Position numbers and translations under genes: made by a program. The notes under the pieces were generated by a model. The model was not told the origin of the DNA. It worked only from the letters and a program-made list of their open reading frames with translations, and made no database searches. Shown piece by piece: positions 1 to 7,952 of a stretch of DNA of 64,000 bases (the stretch's first letter is position 1; each line of letters begins with the position of its first letter). Source of the stretch: JBCCGR01 sp039029195 (GTDB lineage Bacteria; Pseudomonadota; Alphaproteobacteria; Rhizobiales; Rhizobiaceae); NCBI GenBank assembly GCA_039029195.1, contig JBCCGR010000014.1, forward strand, positions 1-64,000, in the 5' to 3' direction.

Positions 1-117
1 ATGTAACACCTGTTCCTGATCTTTCCTGATATCTCCCCCACATTGTGGTCATCGGAAGCAAACAACAGCTTCCAAACATCGAGACAGCACACTCGACACA
101 GCAACAGGAGAGAGACA

Positions 118-381
118 ATGAAAACCCTGAAACTGACAAGCTTCGCCCTCGCCGCCGCCATGATGATCGGCGCTGCAGGTTCGATCGCCACCCCATCCAA
201 TGCTGAAGCAGGTCGTCTGACCATCCACTTCGGTGGCCACGGTCACTACCACGGTCATGTTTACCGCCCGCATTATGGCAGCCCCTACCGTGCTTGCCGC
301 TGGCTGAAGCGGAAGGCCCGTTACACCGGTTCGCGTTACTGGTGGAAGCGCTACCGCCGCTGCATCCGCGCTTACTACTAA
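118..381 (+). CDS. Small secreted basic His/Tyr/Arg-rich protein (hypothetical)
   Basis: An 87-residue protein I do not recognise as a named family. The ATG at 118 is chosen because AGGAGAG lies a few bases upstream and a clear Sec signal peptide follows: MKTLK, a hydrophobic Ala/Met/Gly core, then a likely AxA cleavage site near SNAEA (residues 27-31). The mature part of about 55 residues is rich in His and Gly (a GGHGHYHGH stretch) and then strongly basic and aromatic (YWWKRYRRC), with two cysteines that could pair across the C-terminal segment. Small exported proteins with a similar Cys/Trp/Arg tail are common in Rhizobiales as I recall, but none has a function I can name. The His-rich stretch could bind metal; that is a guess. 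It stands alone and is followed by a GC-rich hairpin at 401-419. Confidence 0.7.
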   Translation: MKTLKLTSFALAAAMMIGAAGSIATPSNAEAGRLTIHFGGHGHYHGHVYRPHYGSPYRACRWLKRKARYTGSRYWWKRYRRCIRAYY

Positions 382-400
382 GTTGATCTCGCTCACGGCA

Positions 401-419
401 GTCCGGTCTTGGACCGGAC
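401..419 (+). terminator. GC-rich hairpin after the small secreted protein
   Basis: GTCCGGTC and GACCGGAC form a perfect 8-bp stem with a 3-base loop, 20 bases after the stop codon of the upstream gene. No T-run follows, so it is at best a 3' mRNA stabilising hairpin or part of a factor-dependent end. A further GC-rich self-complementary stretch (around 433-466) follows. Confidence 0.35.
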
Positions 420-498
420 GCCTTCGCGGGAGCGGCGCATAAGCGCCGGGCGGCTCTTCGCCGCCTGAACGTCAAAATATACCCAATCCAGCAAATTT

Positions 499-578
499 CA
501 GGTGGTGATCCTAACCGGCCCCTACCTCTCACCACCTGAGCCAACCCCGGAGACCTCGGTCTTCGGGGTTTTTCTTTT
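499..578 (+). ncRNA. Candidate small RNA, two hairpins, about 80 nt
   Basis: A perfect 10-bp stem (CAGGTGGTGA at 499-508 with TCACCACCTG at 529-538) encloses a 20-base pyrimidine-rich loop containing CCTACCTC. It is followed after 4 bases by a strong rho-independent terminator (543-578). No convincing gene covers it: the only reading frame crossing it runs through the terminator. The architecture, a 5' hairpin exposing a C/U-rich seed and a terminator hairpin ending in a U-tract, matches trans-acting sRNAs of Rhizobiales. It resembles what I remember of the suhB/mmgR (alpha-r8) family, but I cannot run a covariance search here. The 5' end is inferred from the base of the first stem; no promoter is obvious upstream. 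Function unknown. Confidence 0.55.
543..578 (+). terminator. Rho-independent terminator of the candidate sRNA
   Basis: AACCCCG (543-549) pairs with CGGGGTT (564-570). An inner stem AGACC/GGTCT closes on a 3-base loop, and the hairpin is followed by TTTCTTTT. It has the classic GC stem plus U-tract on the plus strand, and it is one of only two strong intrinsic terminators I see in the window. Confidence 0.85.
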
Positions 579-776
579 GTGGCACCCAATACTGACGGAA
601 TCTTTGACGAGGAGGTCGACCACCCTCGACTTGTCATTCTCGGGCCATTCGAGCCCCCGCGAGAATGAGACCCGGGAACCTATTCCGTGAACGCTCGGTC
701 CGTTCGAATACAAAGACCTCTCAACTTGTTCCTGTTTTATTCTGGTGGTCATCACAGAATCAGGTAAAAGAACGGC
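579..776. other. Intergenic region before rmuC with a long inverted repeat
   Basis: No gene is supported between the sRNA terminator and rmuC. The one structured element is an inverted repeat at 634-668: arms TCATTCTCG and CGAGAATGA around a GC-rich centre that can pair further (CGGGC with GCCCCCG, imperfect). There is no T-run, so it is not an intrinsic terminator. It could be an operator or an mRNA hairpin in the rmuC leader. Confidence 0.4.
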
Positions 777-1979
777 ATGATTGTCGAGACAAACATCTGG
801 TCGCAAGTGCTGTTTCAAATCGGTTCCAGCCCGGTTTCGGTCGGTCAGGTGGCGATTTTTGTTAGTGTGCTTCTGATTTGTGCGGTGGGTCTCAATCTCA
901 TTCTTGTGCTGCGAGCGGGACGACAACGCCGCGAGCATTCAGCAAAACTGCTGGATCAGGCGCGCGAGCAGGACGCCCGCATTGCCCAGCTTCTTTCAAG
1001 CCAGTCCGAGCTGACCGGTCGGCTTGGTGCCGTGTCGGAAGCTGTTGCCAGCCATCACACATCGCTTGCCACACAATTGAATGATCGGCTTGACGGCATG
1101 AGCGGCCGCATCGGCCAGTCGCTCACAGAAACCGGCAAATCCACCCAAGAAACGCTTGGCAAATTGCAGGAACGCCTTGCGGTGATCGACAGTGCCCAAT
1201 CCAACATCATGGATCTGACCGGCCAGGTGGGTGAATTGCAGTCGATCCTGTCGAACAAGCAGACACGAGGTGCGTTTGGCCAAAGTCGCATGGAAATGAT
1301 TGTGCGGGACGGATTGCCGATGGGTGGCTTCGAGTTCCAGCCAACACTCTCCAACGGCAAGCGACCGGACTGTATTGTCTTCATGCCGAATGGCGCCCCA
1401 TCGCTGGTGATTGATTCCAAATTTCCTCTGGAAGGCTGGACCAGACTTCGAGAAGCCCAGACCGAGAAGTTTCAGAAGGCCGAGGCGAGCCAGTTTCGCC
1501 GGGACATGGATGTTCACATCAAGGACATATCAGGCAAGTATCTCATTCCGGGTGAAACCCAGGATACGGCATTCCTGTTTGTTCCATCGGAGTCGATCTT
1601 TTCCGAGATTCACGAGCACTTTGATGACATCATACAGAAGGCCCAGCGTGCCCGAGTGGTGATTGTGTCGCCTTCGCTATTGATGTTGTCGATTCAGGTC
1701 GTTCAGGCTCTGTTGAAAGACGCCAGAATGCGGGAACAGGCGCATCTTATTCAGGCAGAAATCGGCAAACTGCTGGAAGATGTTGCGCGACTGGATGATC
1801 GCGTCGGGCGACTTGCAGCCCACTTTACATCGGCCCAGAAGGACATCGAACAGATCGCAATTTCATCATCAAAGGTCGTGCGGCGCGGGGAGCGGATTGT
1901 CGATATGGACGTCAAGCCTTCGCCGGAACAGACCGAGAGCGATGCCACACCGTCGTTGCGGGCGATCTCCAGTCGCTGA
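777..1979 (+). CDS. rmuC: DNA recombination protein RmuC
   Basis: A 400-residue RmuC-family protein (DUF195), a predicted nuclease-like factor that limits inversions and rearrangements at inverted repeats in E. coli. Residues about 20-45 form a membrane-spanning segment, followed by a long coiled-coil region (about 50-160, rich in Gln/Leu/Ala/Glu). The RmuC domain lies at about 175-370, with the family stretches RPDCIVFMPNG, VIDSKFPLEGW and FVPSESIF. The VIDSKFP segment holds the restriction-endonuclease-like D-x-K signature. Length and order fit the family, and the protein is probably inner-membrane anchored facing the cytoplasm. The ATG at 777 is the first start and gives the membrane segment. 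An XRE regulator follows after 71 bases. Identification is firm; the biochemical role is poorly defined in general. Confidence 0.93.
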   Translation: MIVETNIWSQVLFQIGSSPVSVGQVAIFVSVLLICAVGLNLILVLRAGRQRREHSAKLLDQAREQDARIAQLLSSQSELTGRLGAVSEAVASHHTSLATQLNDRLDGMSGRIGQSLTETGKSTQETLGKLQERLAVIDSAQSNIMDLTGQVGELQSILSNKQTRGAFGQSRMEMIVRDGLPMGGFEFQPTLSNGKRPDCIVFMPNGAPSLVIDSKFPLEGWTRLREAQTEKFQKAEASQFRRDMDVHIKDISGKYLIPGETQDTAFLFVPSESIFSEIHEHFDDIIQKAQRARVVIVSPSLLMLSIQVVQALLKDARMREQAHLIQAEIGKLLEDVARLDDRVGRLAAHFTSAQKDIEQIAISSSKVVRRGERIVDMDVKPSPEQTESDATPSLRAISSR

Positions 1980-2050
1980 ATTCGGCGAACCACGATTATA
2001 TGCCGGTTAATCCGGCTCCTCCCACTTACGACTTTCAGGAAACTCAAACC

Positions 2051-2446
2051 ATGAGCGTTACAGAATTTCTTCCCGTATCAGATGCAGAACTTGACACGTT
2101 AGGGGGTCGAATATCGCGTGCGCGTGATTCAAGTGGCCTCACCGTGACGGAAGCCTCCCGCCATCTGGGCGTCAAGGTCGCGACCTGGCAGGCTTGGGAA
2201 TCCGACCGTTCTGAACCTCGCTCCAACCGGCTGGCCATGGCTGCCGGCCTTCTTGGTGTTTCCCCAACCTGGCTGTTGACCGGGCATGGCGAGGGGCCAA
2301 ACGCACTTTCGGGCGGTCAAATTGCCTATCTCAAGCAGGAAATCGTCAACATTGCCGCAGGGATGGGCGAGCTGCAGGACCGTCTAAACGTTGTGATCAG
2401 CCAGCTTGATGACCTTCAGGCCAGTGAACAAGAGCACAACGCCTGA
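2051..2446 (+). CDS. XRE-family helix-turn-helix regulator
   Basis: A 131-residue cytoplasmic DNA-binding protein. Residues about 17-76 form a Cro/C1-type helix-turn-helix (ISRARDSSGLTVTEASRHLG, then VKVATWQAWESDRSEPRS and LLGVSPTWLLTG), the standard XRE layout including the typical W-E-x-x-R-x-P recognition helix. The C-terminal third (about 85-125) is predicted helical with Leu/Ile spacing, suited to dimerisation. The ATG at 2051 is preferred over upstream starts because CAGGAAAC lies about 10 bases before it and the helix-turn-helix begins close behind. It sits between rmuC and glk, 90 bases before glk; a role in controlling either gene is only a guess. It is small and lacks a sensor domain, so a ligand cannot be inferred. 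Confidence 0.87.
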   Translation: MSVTEFLPVSDAELDTLGGRISRARDSSGLTVTEASRHLGVKVATWQAWESDRSEPRSNRLAMAAGLLGVSPTWLLTGHGEGPNALSGGQIAYLKQEIVNIAAGMGELQDRLNVVISQLDDLQASEQEHNA

Positions 2447-2536
2447 CACATATGTGGCGGAATTGATTTTCTAAATCGATTGAAATATCACAGGCCCAGC
2501 ATAGCCTCACGGGCGCGGTCTTGATATCATCAAACT

Positions 2537-3550
2537 ATGAAAAACCCTGCCCATGATCTTCCCTTTCCGGCGGCCATTGCCGACATTGGCGGTACCAATG
2601 CACGCTTTCAAATCGTGGAAGAGGACAGGGCACGCACATCAGAACCGCTGACCCTTGCAGTTGCCGACTGGCCAACTCTCGAAGACGCGCTTCTGGAGGT
2701 CCGACGCCTGTCTGGTGTTGATTTTGCTTCGATCATCATCGCCGCAGCAGGGCCGATTACTGAAGACGGATTGGATTTCACCAACTCACACTGGTCCATC
2801 ACACCCCAACAGGTATTTGACCGAACGAATGTGAAATATGTTCTGCTTTTCAATGACTTCGAAGCACAGGCGCTGGCGCTGGCGGCCCTTGGCGAAGATG
2901 ATCTACACCCGGTAGGCGGTGGCGAACGGCTGCATGAATGCACCCGCGTGGTGCTTGGACCGGGAACCGGGCTCGGGGTTGGCTCGCTTGTTCGCGGTGC
3001 CGGTAGCTGGATCACAGTGCCTGGCGAAGGTGGTCATGTGGATCTGGGCCCCCGCAACCACAACGAAGAAGAGATCTGGTCGCATCTTCACAAGATTGAA
3101 GGCCGCGTTTCAGCCGAAGAAGTGCTCTCAGGCCGCGGTTTCCTGAACCTCTATCAAGCCGTTTGTGCTGCAAACGGCGCAGAGCCCGCCAGCAGTGACC
3201 CCGACGAGATCGGAGCCGGGGCTTTGTCGGGTTCTGATTCCCTGGCGGTCGAAACCCTGAACCTCTTTCTGACATGTCTTGGTCGGGTGGCGGGCGATCT
3301 GGCACTCACATTCATGGCTCAGGGCGGGGTTTACATCGCAGGCGGCATTGCCGGTCGATATCTTTCGGCGTTCGAGCGCTCGGGATTTCGCGCTGCGTTT
3401 GAGGACAAGGCCCCACACGGCGCGCTTTTGAAGTCGATTTCCACTGTCGTTGTGACGCACCCTTTTGCCGCGCTCGAAGGGCTCGCGGCATTTGCGAAAT
3501 CGCCAGACAGTTTCGAACTGGGGCCCACCAAACGATCCTGGGTGGCGTAA
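2537..3550 (+). CDS. glk: Glucokinase
   Basis: A 337-residue ATP-dependent glucokinase of the bacterial Glk (ROK-independent) family, phosphorylating glucose to glucose 6-phosphate in the cytoplasm. The N-terminal phosphate-binding motif is ADIGGTNARF (about residues 15-24). The sugar site includes NSHWSI and the catalytic Asp in LLFNDFEAQA. The adenosine/phosphate-2 segment is LGPGTGLGVG (about 139-148), followed by PGEGGHVD and near the C-terminus GGVYIAGGIAGR. Length is normal for the family (about 320-345). ATG 2537 opens at the right distance from the DIGGT motif. The order glk, ABC exporter, dapB, gpmA is familiar from Rhizobiales. Confidence 0.95.
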   Translation: MKNPAHDLPFPAAIADIGGTNARFQIVEEDRARTSEPLTLAVADWPTLEDALLEVRRLSGVDFASIIIAAAGPITEDGLDFTNSHWSITPQQVFDRTNVKYVLLFNDFEAQALALAALGEDDLHPVGGGERLHECTRVVLGPGTGLGVGSLVRGAGSWITVPGEGGHVDLGPRNHNEEEIWSHLHKIEGRVSAEEVLSGRGFLNLYQAVCAANGAEPASSDPDEIGAGALSGSDSLAVETLNLFLTCLGRVAGDLALTFMAQGGVYIAGGIAGRYLSAFERSGFRAAFEDKAPHGALLKSISTVVVTHPFAALEGLAAFAKSPDSFELGPTKRSWVA

Positions 3551-3654
3551 GTCCGTTCGCAATGGGCACACTCGGGTCTGGCTTGAGAAATCGCGATGGA
3601 AAAGCGTGGGCAAAAGCGCTATACACCCCTCTGGCCGGAACACATCACTGACAA

Positions 3655-5499
3655 TTGACCTCTTTGCGTGGAACTTTGAAGAGATTGGTGGAGAACTCTC
3701 CCACCCTGTCAATCATTGCCAGGGTGGCCGGAGAGAATGCTCGCGACCACATGCGCAATTACTCCATTGCCGGGGTGTGCCTGATTATAATCGCGGCAAC
3801 CACGGCCTACACGGCGTGGATCATCTCTCGGCTGGTTGATGAGGTTTACGTCGATAAGAACCTCTCGACCGCCTATACCATCGCCTTGATTGTGCTTGGG
3901 GTTTTCCTGATCAAGGGGGCTGCGACCTACACTCAGGATGTGCTTTTGAAGCGGGTGGCGCACAGCATTGTGGCGCGCTATCAGCGTCGTATCTATCAGC
4001 ATATGACCGGTCTTGGTGTGGGCTACTACCATGCCACGCGCTCAGCCTATCTGGTCGGCCAGATCAACCAGAACATTCAAGGGGTTAAAGACCTTCTCAA
4101 CCTGATCATCACGGTGCTTTTGCGCGATCTTTTGTCGGTGATCGGGCTGGTGTTTGTGATGGTCTACCGGGACCCGCTTTTGTCGACCATGGCGTTTTTG
4201 ATTGCGCCGCCGCTGATCATTCTTGTGAACAACTACAAGAAGCGCGTAAAGCGTATTGCCCGAGAGGGTGTTGATCTCAACGCGCGGGTTGCCTCTGCCA
4301 TGCAGGAAACCGCGCAAGGCATTACAATCGTTAAAGCCTTCACCATGGAAGAGCAGCTCACCGCCAAGGTGCAGACACTTGTCAGTGCCGCGGAAGAACG
4401 CGCCAACAAGATGGCACGTATCATCGCCCGCACCAGCCCCATCATGGAAACCCTTGCCGGGCTCGCGGTTGCAGCCGTCATCGCATACGGCGGTTATCGC
4501 ATCATCGTGCTCGATGGCTCGGCGGGCGATATGATGTCATTCCTGACGGCATTTCTGCTCGCCTATGAACCCGCCAAACGCCTCGCGCGTCTCAACGTCA
4601 ATCTGGAAAAGCAGCTCGTCGATGCGCGCATGATTTATGAAGTTCTGGATGCGCCGCGACGACAAAGCGATCCAGAAGGCGCTCCCGATTTCGAGTTCAA
4701 AAATGGCGAAGTCCGGTTTGATTCGGTGAATTTCTCCTACAATTCAGGGAGTGAGGGAGCAGAACCGGTCATTTCGGACCTGAATTGTGTGGCAGAAGCC
4801 GGGAAAACGACGGCATTAGTGGGGCCATCTGGTGGCGGAAAATCGACCATCATCGCTTTGCTGCAGCGATTTTTCGACATCCAGTCTGGTGTCATTCTGG
4901 TGGACGGGCAGGACATCAGCAAAATCAGAATCAGCTCGCTGCGCGAAAAGATCGCCTATGTTTCACAGCAGCCGATCCTGTTTGAGGGCACGATCAGGGA
5001 AAATCTGCTCTATGCCCGGCCCGATGCCACTCAGGACGAAATAGAAGCAGCGACGAACCTTGCCCAGGCGCACAATTTCATCAGCGAACTGCCGCTGGGT
5101 TACGACACACCGGTGGGTGAAAATGGCGTGACGCTTTCCGGCGGTCAGCGCCAGCGCCTTTCCATCGCCCGCGCCGTTTTGCGCAATGCTCCGATCCTGC
5201 TGCTCGATGAGGCGACATCTGCGCTGGACAATGAGTCGGAAGCACTCGTACAGCGCGCGCTCGACGATCTCATGGTCGGTCGCACAACCATTGTGATCGC
5301 GCATCGACTGTCAACGATTGCCCAGGCCGACAATATCATTGTGATTGATAATGGCACGGTGGTTGATCAGGGCAATCATGAGGAACTCGTCAAACGCAAT
5401 GAGGGCATTTATGCACGGTTCCATGAGCTCGGGCAGGGTGCGGTCAGCGCGGCAGAGGACCAAGAAGAAGCGGAAAAGGTGCCTGTTCCAGCAGGTTGA
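3655..5499 (+). CDS. MsbA-like ABC exporter, fused permease and ATPase
   Basis: A 614-residue half-transporter: an N-terminal six-helix membrane domain (about 30-320) followed by an ATPase domain. Walker A GPSGGGKST is at about 390-398, the signature LSGGQ at about 493-497, Walker B ILLLDEATSALD near 515, and the switch histidine in IAHRLST. It resembles MsbA and other type IV lipid or multidrug exporters and would work as a homodimer in the inner membrane. The substrate cannot be read from sequence; MsbA itself flips lipid A core, but close homologues next to glk in Rhizobiales are annotated only as ABC transporters. The start is a TTG at 3655 (MTSLRGTLKRL); no ATG lies near and the Shine-Dalgarno is weak, so the exact start is uncertain by a few codons. 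Confidence 0.9.
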   Translation: MTSLRGTLKRLVENSPTLSIIARVAGENARDHMRNYSIAGVCLIIIAATTAYTAWIISRLVDEVYVDKNLSTAYTIALIVLGVFLIKGAATYTQDVLLKRVAHSIVARYQRRIYQHMTGLGVGYYHATRSAYLVGQINQNIQGVKDLLNLIITVLLRDLLSVIGLVFVMVYRDPLLSTMAFLIAPPLIILVNNYKKRVKRIAREGVDLNARVASAMQETAQGITIVKAFTMEEQLTAKVQTLVSAAEERANKMARIIARTSPIMETLAGLAVAAVIAYGGYRIIVLDGSAGDMMSFLTAFLLAYEPAKRLARLNVNLEKQLVDARMIYEVLDAPRRQSDPEGAPDFEFKNGEVRFDSVNFSYNSGSEGAEPVISDLNCVAEAGKTTALVGPSGGGKSTIIALLQRFFDIQSGVILVDGQDISKIRISSLREKIAYVSQQPILFEGTIRENLLYARPDATQDEIEAATNLAQAHNFISELPLGYDTPVGENGVTLSGGQRQRLSIARAVLRNAPILLLDEATSALDNESEALVQRALDDLMVGRTTIVIAHRLSTIAQADNIIVIDNGTVVDQGNHEELVKRNEGIYARFHELGQGAVSAAEDQEEAEKVPVPAG

Positions 5500-5538
5500 T
5501 CCGGCGAGAGATATTTCAAAAAGCGGAGTGCGTTTCAG

Positions 5539-6357
5539 GTGTCAGACGATCCCATGAAATTAGTGGTGTTGGGTGCTGCGGGGAGGATGGGCCAGACCAT
5601 CGTTCGTGCCATCCACGAACATCCTGAAATCACACTGCACGGCGCGCTGGAAAAAGAAGCATCGCCCCTGCTTGGTAAAGATGCGGGAGAACTGGCCGGT
5701 GTCGGCCCGCTTGGCGTCGCGATTACCGACGATCCTTTGCCGCTGTTTCTTGAAGCACACGGGGTGATTGATTTTACAATCCCTCAGGTCACGGTGGAGA
5801 TTGCCGGATTGATGGCGCAGGCGCGTGGTGTCCATGTGATCGGCACCACCGGCATGACCGCTGAAGATGATGAAAAAGTTGAGGCCGCTGCCCGCCACGC
5901 CTCAATCGTCAAGTCCGGCAATATGAGCCTTGGGATTAATCTGCTTGCCAGTCTGGTGCAACAGGCTGCTGCAGCACTGCCAGCATCGGATTTCGATATT
6001 GAAGTGGTGGAGATGCATCACAAGCACAAGGTCGATGCACCGTCAGGTACCGCATTGTTGCTGGGTCAGGCGGCAGCCAACGGTCGTGAAATTGATCTTG
6101 GTGACAACAGTGTTCGCTCCCGCGATGGCATTACGGGTGCCCGCGAAGAGGGCACAATCGGGTTTGCCACGCTGCGCGGCGGGTCGGTTGTGGGCGATCA
6201 CTCAGTCGTGCTGGCAGGTGCGGGGGAGCGCATCACACTGTCTCACAGCGCGGGAGATCGCTCGCTGTTCGCAAACGGCGCCTTGCGAGCAGCCCTTTGG
6301 GCACGCGGCCGCAAACGCGGGCTTTATTCTATGAAGGATGTTCTTGGGCTGAGTTGA
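5539..6357 (+). CDS. dapB: 4-hydroxy-tetrahydrodipicolinate reductase
   Basis: A 272-residue NAD(P)H-dependent reductase of the diaminopimelate/lysine pathway, reducing 4-hydroxy-tetrahydrodipicolinate to tetrahydrodipicolinate in the cytoplasm. The Rossmann motif GAAGRMGQ is at about residues 12-19, the GTTG loop follows (VIGTTGMT), and the family signature EMHHKHKVDAPSGTA is near residues 157-171, carrying the catalytic His and Lys. The start is GTG 5539, supported by GGAGTG about 8 bases upstream; an in-frame ATG at 5554 would still keep the fold but lacks a ribosome site. The gene follows the ABC exporter by 39 bases and precedes gpmA by 52. Confidence 0.95.
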   Translation: MSDDPMKLVVLGAAGRMGQTIVRAIHEHPEITLHGALEKEASPLLGKDAGELAGVGPLGVAITDDPLPLFLEAHGVIDFTIPQVTVEIAGLMAQARGVHVIGTTGMTAEDDEKVEAAARHASIVKSGNMSLGINLLASLVQQAAAALPASDFDIEVVEMHHKHKVDAPSGTALLLGQAAANGREIDLGDNSVRSRDGITGAREEGTIGFATLRGGSVVGDHSVVLAGAGERITLSHSAGDRSLFANGALRAALWARGRKRGLYSMKDVLGLS

Positions 6358-6409
6358 AGAGGTTCTGCAGAACCCGGATCAGCTTTCAGCAATCAACACG
6401 GAGAAAATT

Positions 6410-7051
6410 ATGAGCGGCACTTTGGTGCTTGTCCGCCATGGGCAAAGCGAGTGGAACAAGAAAAACCTGTTTACCGGTTGGCGGGATCCTGATCTCACCG
6501 AGCAGGGCGTTGCGGAAGCGGAAGTTGCGGGCAAAACCCTAAAGGAAAAAGGGTTTTCGTTCGATGTCACCTTCACAAGCGACCTGATCCGGGCTCAGCG
6601 CACCCTGAAGATAATTCTGGAAAACATGAACCATCCGGATGTGGAAACCATTCAGGATCAGGCGCTGAACGAGCGCAATTATGGTGATCTTGCCGGTCTG
6701 AACAAGGATGATGCCCGCGCCAAATGGGGTGAGGAACAGGTTCACATCTGGCGCCGATCCTATGACACACCTCCACCTGGGGAAGATGGTGAGAGCCTGA
6801 AGGATACGGGCGCTCGCGTCTGGCCATATTACATGCAGGAAATCCTGCCCCGGGTTCTACGCGGAGAAACCGTATTGGTGGCTGCGCACGGCAATTCGCT
6901 TCGCTCGCTCGTCATGATTCTCGATGGCATGAACACGTCCGAGATCACCAAGCTCAATCTTGGGACCGGCGTTCCGATGGTTTACCGGCTGAATGCAGAC
7001 TCCACCGTCGCCAGCAAGGATGTGCTGGGGGATATGTCGGGCGCGCATTGA
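6410..7051 (+). CDS. gpmA: 2,3-bisphosphoglycerate-dependent phosphoglycerate mutase
   Basis: A 213-residue glycolytic/gluconeogenic enzyme interconverting 3- and 2-phosphoglycerate through a phosphohistidine. The RHG motif RHGQSEWN (residues 9-16) carries the phosphorylated His10. The substrate-binding FTGWRDPDLTEQG follows, the catalytic Glu is in ERNYGDLAGLN (about residue 88), and the second histidine is in AAHGNSLRS (about 160). The short alphaproteobacterial form, about 210 residues against about 250 in E. coli, is expected. ATG 6410 is preceded by GGAGAAAA. The RNase T2 gene converges from the other strand, with stops 12 bases apart. Confidence 0.95.
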   Translation: MSGTLVLVRHGQSEWNKKNLFTGWRDPDLTEQGVAEAEVAGKTLKEKGFSFDVTFTSDLIRAQRTLKIILENMNHPDVETIQDQALNERNYGDLAGLNKDDARAKWGEEQVHIWRRSYDTPPPGEDGESLKDTGARVWPYYMQEILPRVLRGETVLVAAHGNSLRSLVMILDGMNTSEITKLNLGTGVPMVYRLNADSTVASKDVLGDMSGAH

Positions 7052-7063
7052 CGGTTCAAGAGT

Positions 7064-7867
7064 TCATTGCAGCCCAACGCGATCAACCACGCCTGACCGG
7101 CAACGAGATCGGCCAGGTTTTGCATCGCGCATGAGCTCCGACAATGATGTGTCCGGCGCAATCGCGCCTTTCAGATTGAAACGCAGTTCAACAATCAGAT
7201 TGCGCCTTCCATCCCGGCGGCATTGAATGGACACGGCTTTTGCCGCGCCGGTGCCAAACGCTGTGTTGATTGCCTTTTGAATGGCATTGGCGCTGATGGT
7301 GCGGGCCTTGTTTTCCACAAACAGCCGCCGCAAGCCGGAGCCATTGATCTGATCCAGCAGTTGAAGAGAATCAGAGAAATAGCGCTCTGGAGACAGGCCT
7401 GAATAGCAGGTGCCGTGTTTGATCCATTCGTGGCGGTGCAGATAGGACTGGGTGCCTGGCATTTTTTGCTCAAGTTCAATCCGTGTTGCTGCCGTCAGTT
7501 CTAGCTTTCGCAGATTGCGCCACTGGCGGTTTTTATCCACCGATTTCTGACTGTTCGATACCCCGCAATAGTCGTTTCCGCGCGGTCCAGGCCAAAGCCC
7601 GTGCAGAGTGAAATGATCAGCATCGAACCGGCTTTCGGTTTGGGAGCGGCACTCCTTGGTCCGGGGACGTGTCTCACAAAAAGCAGGTTGCCAGGTCACA
7701 GCCAGAACGAACTCACCGGATGCGGGGCGACTGATTCGGGGCTGAGTTTGGTTTTCGCCTGCCTCTTGGTCCTGAGGTCGTTGACGTTCGAACAACTCAT
7801 AGGCCACCGCCGCGACAACCAGAATGCTTAGAATGATCCAGGAGCGCGTCAATCTGGACAGTTTCAT
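7064..7867 (-). CDS. RNase T2-family ribonuclease, membrane-anchored or exported
   Basis: A 267-residue T2-family endoribonuclease, cutting RNA through 2',3'-cyclic phosphates. Both catalytic blocks are intact: CAS I FTLHGLWP (86-93, His89) and CAS II HEWIKHGTC (146-154, with the catalytic His, Glu and Lys region). Several cysteines (C64, C73, C101, C154 and others) suit disulfides, so the site of action is the periplasm or outside. The N-terminus (KLSRLTRSW, then a hydrophobic stretch at about 10-24) is a signal peptide or an uncleaved anchor, with no clear AxA site, followed by a Gln/Glu-rich linker. Possible roles are scavenging extracellular RNA for phosphate and nucleosides, or RNA turnover in the periplasm as with E. 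coli RNase I. It is a single gene, divergent from the helicase gene at 7953. Confidence 0.9.
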   Translation of the reverse strand: MKLSRLTRSWIILSILVVAAVAYELFERQRPQDQEAGENQTQPRISRPASGEFVLAVTWQPAFCETRPRTKECRSQTESRFDADHFTLHGLWPGPRGNDYCGVSNSQKSVDKNRQWRNLRKLELTAATRIELEQKMPGTQSYLHRHEWIKHGTCYSGLSPERYFSDSLQLLDQINGSGLRRLFVENKARTISANAIQKAINTAFGTGAAKAVSIQCRRDGRRNLIVELRFNLKGAIAPDTSLSELMRDAKPGRSRCRSGVVDRVGLQ

Positions 7868-7952
7868 GGCTTTGTGTCGATCTTGGTCGATTTTGTACTC
7901 GGCCCGTTGTTATCCCCTTCGCAGAATTTGGCAATGCGTTTAGGTTGCGAAC

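Noticed and set aside
49..396. Long minus-strand reading frame opposite the small secreted protein
   Set aside because: It has no signal peptide, family match or ribosome site, whereas the plus-strand frame has all the marks of a real small exported protein.
502..938. Short reading frames on both strands across the sRNA, its terminator and the rmuC start
   Set aside because: They run through a strong terminator hairpin or into rmuC and show no recognisable protein features.
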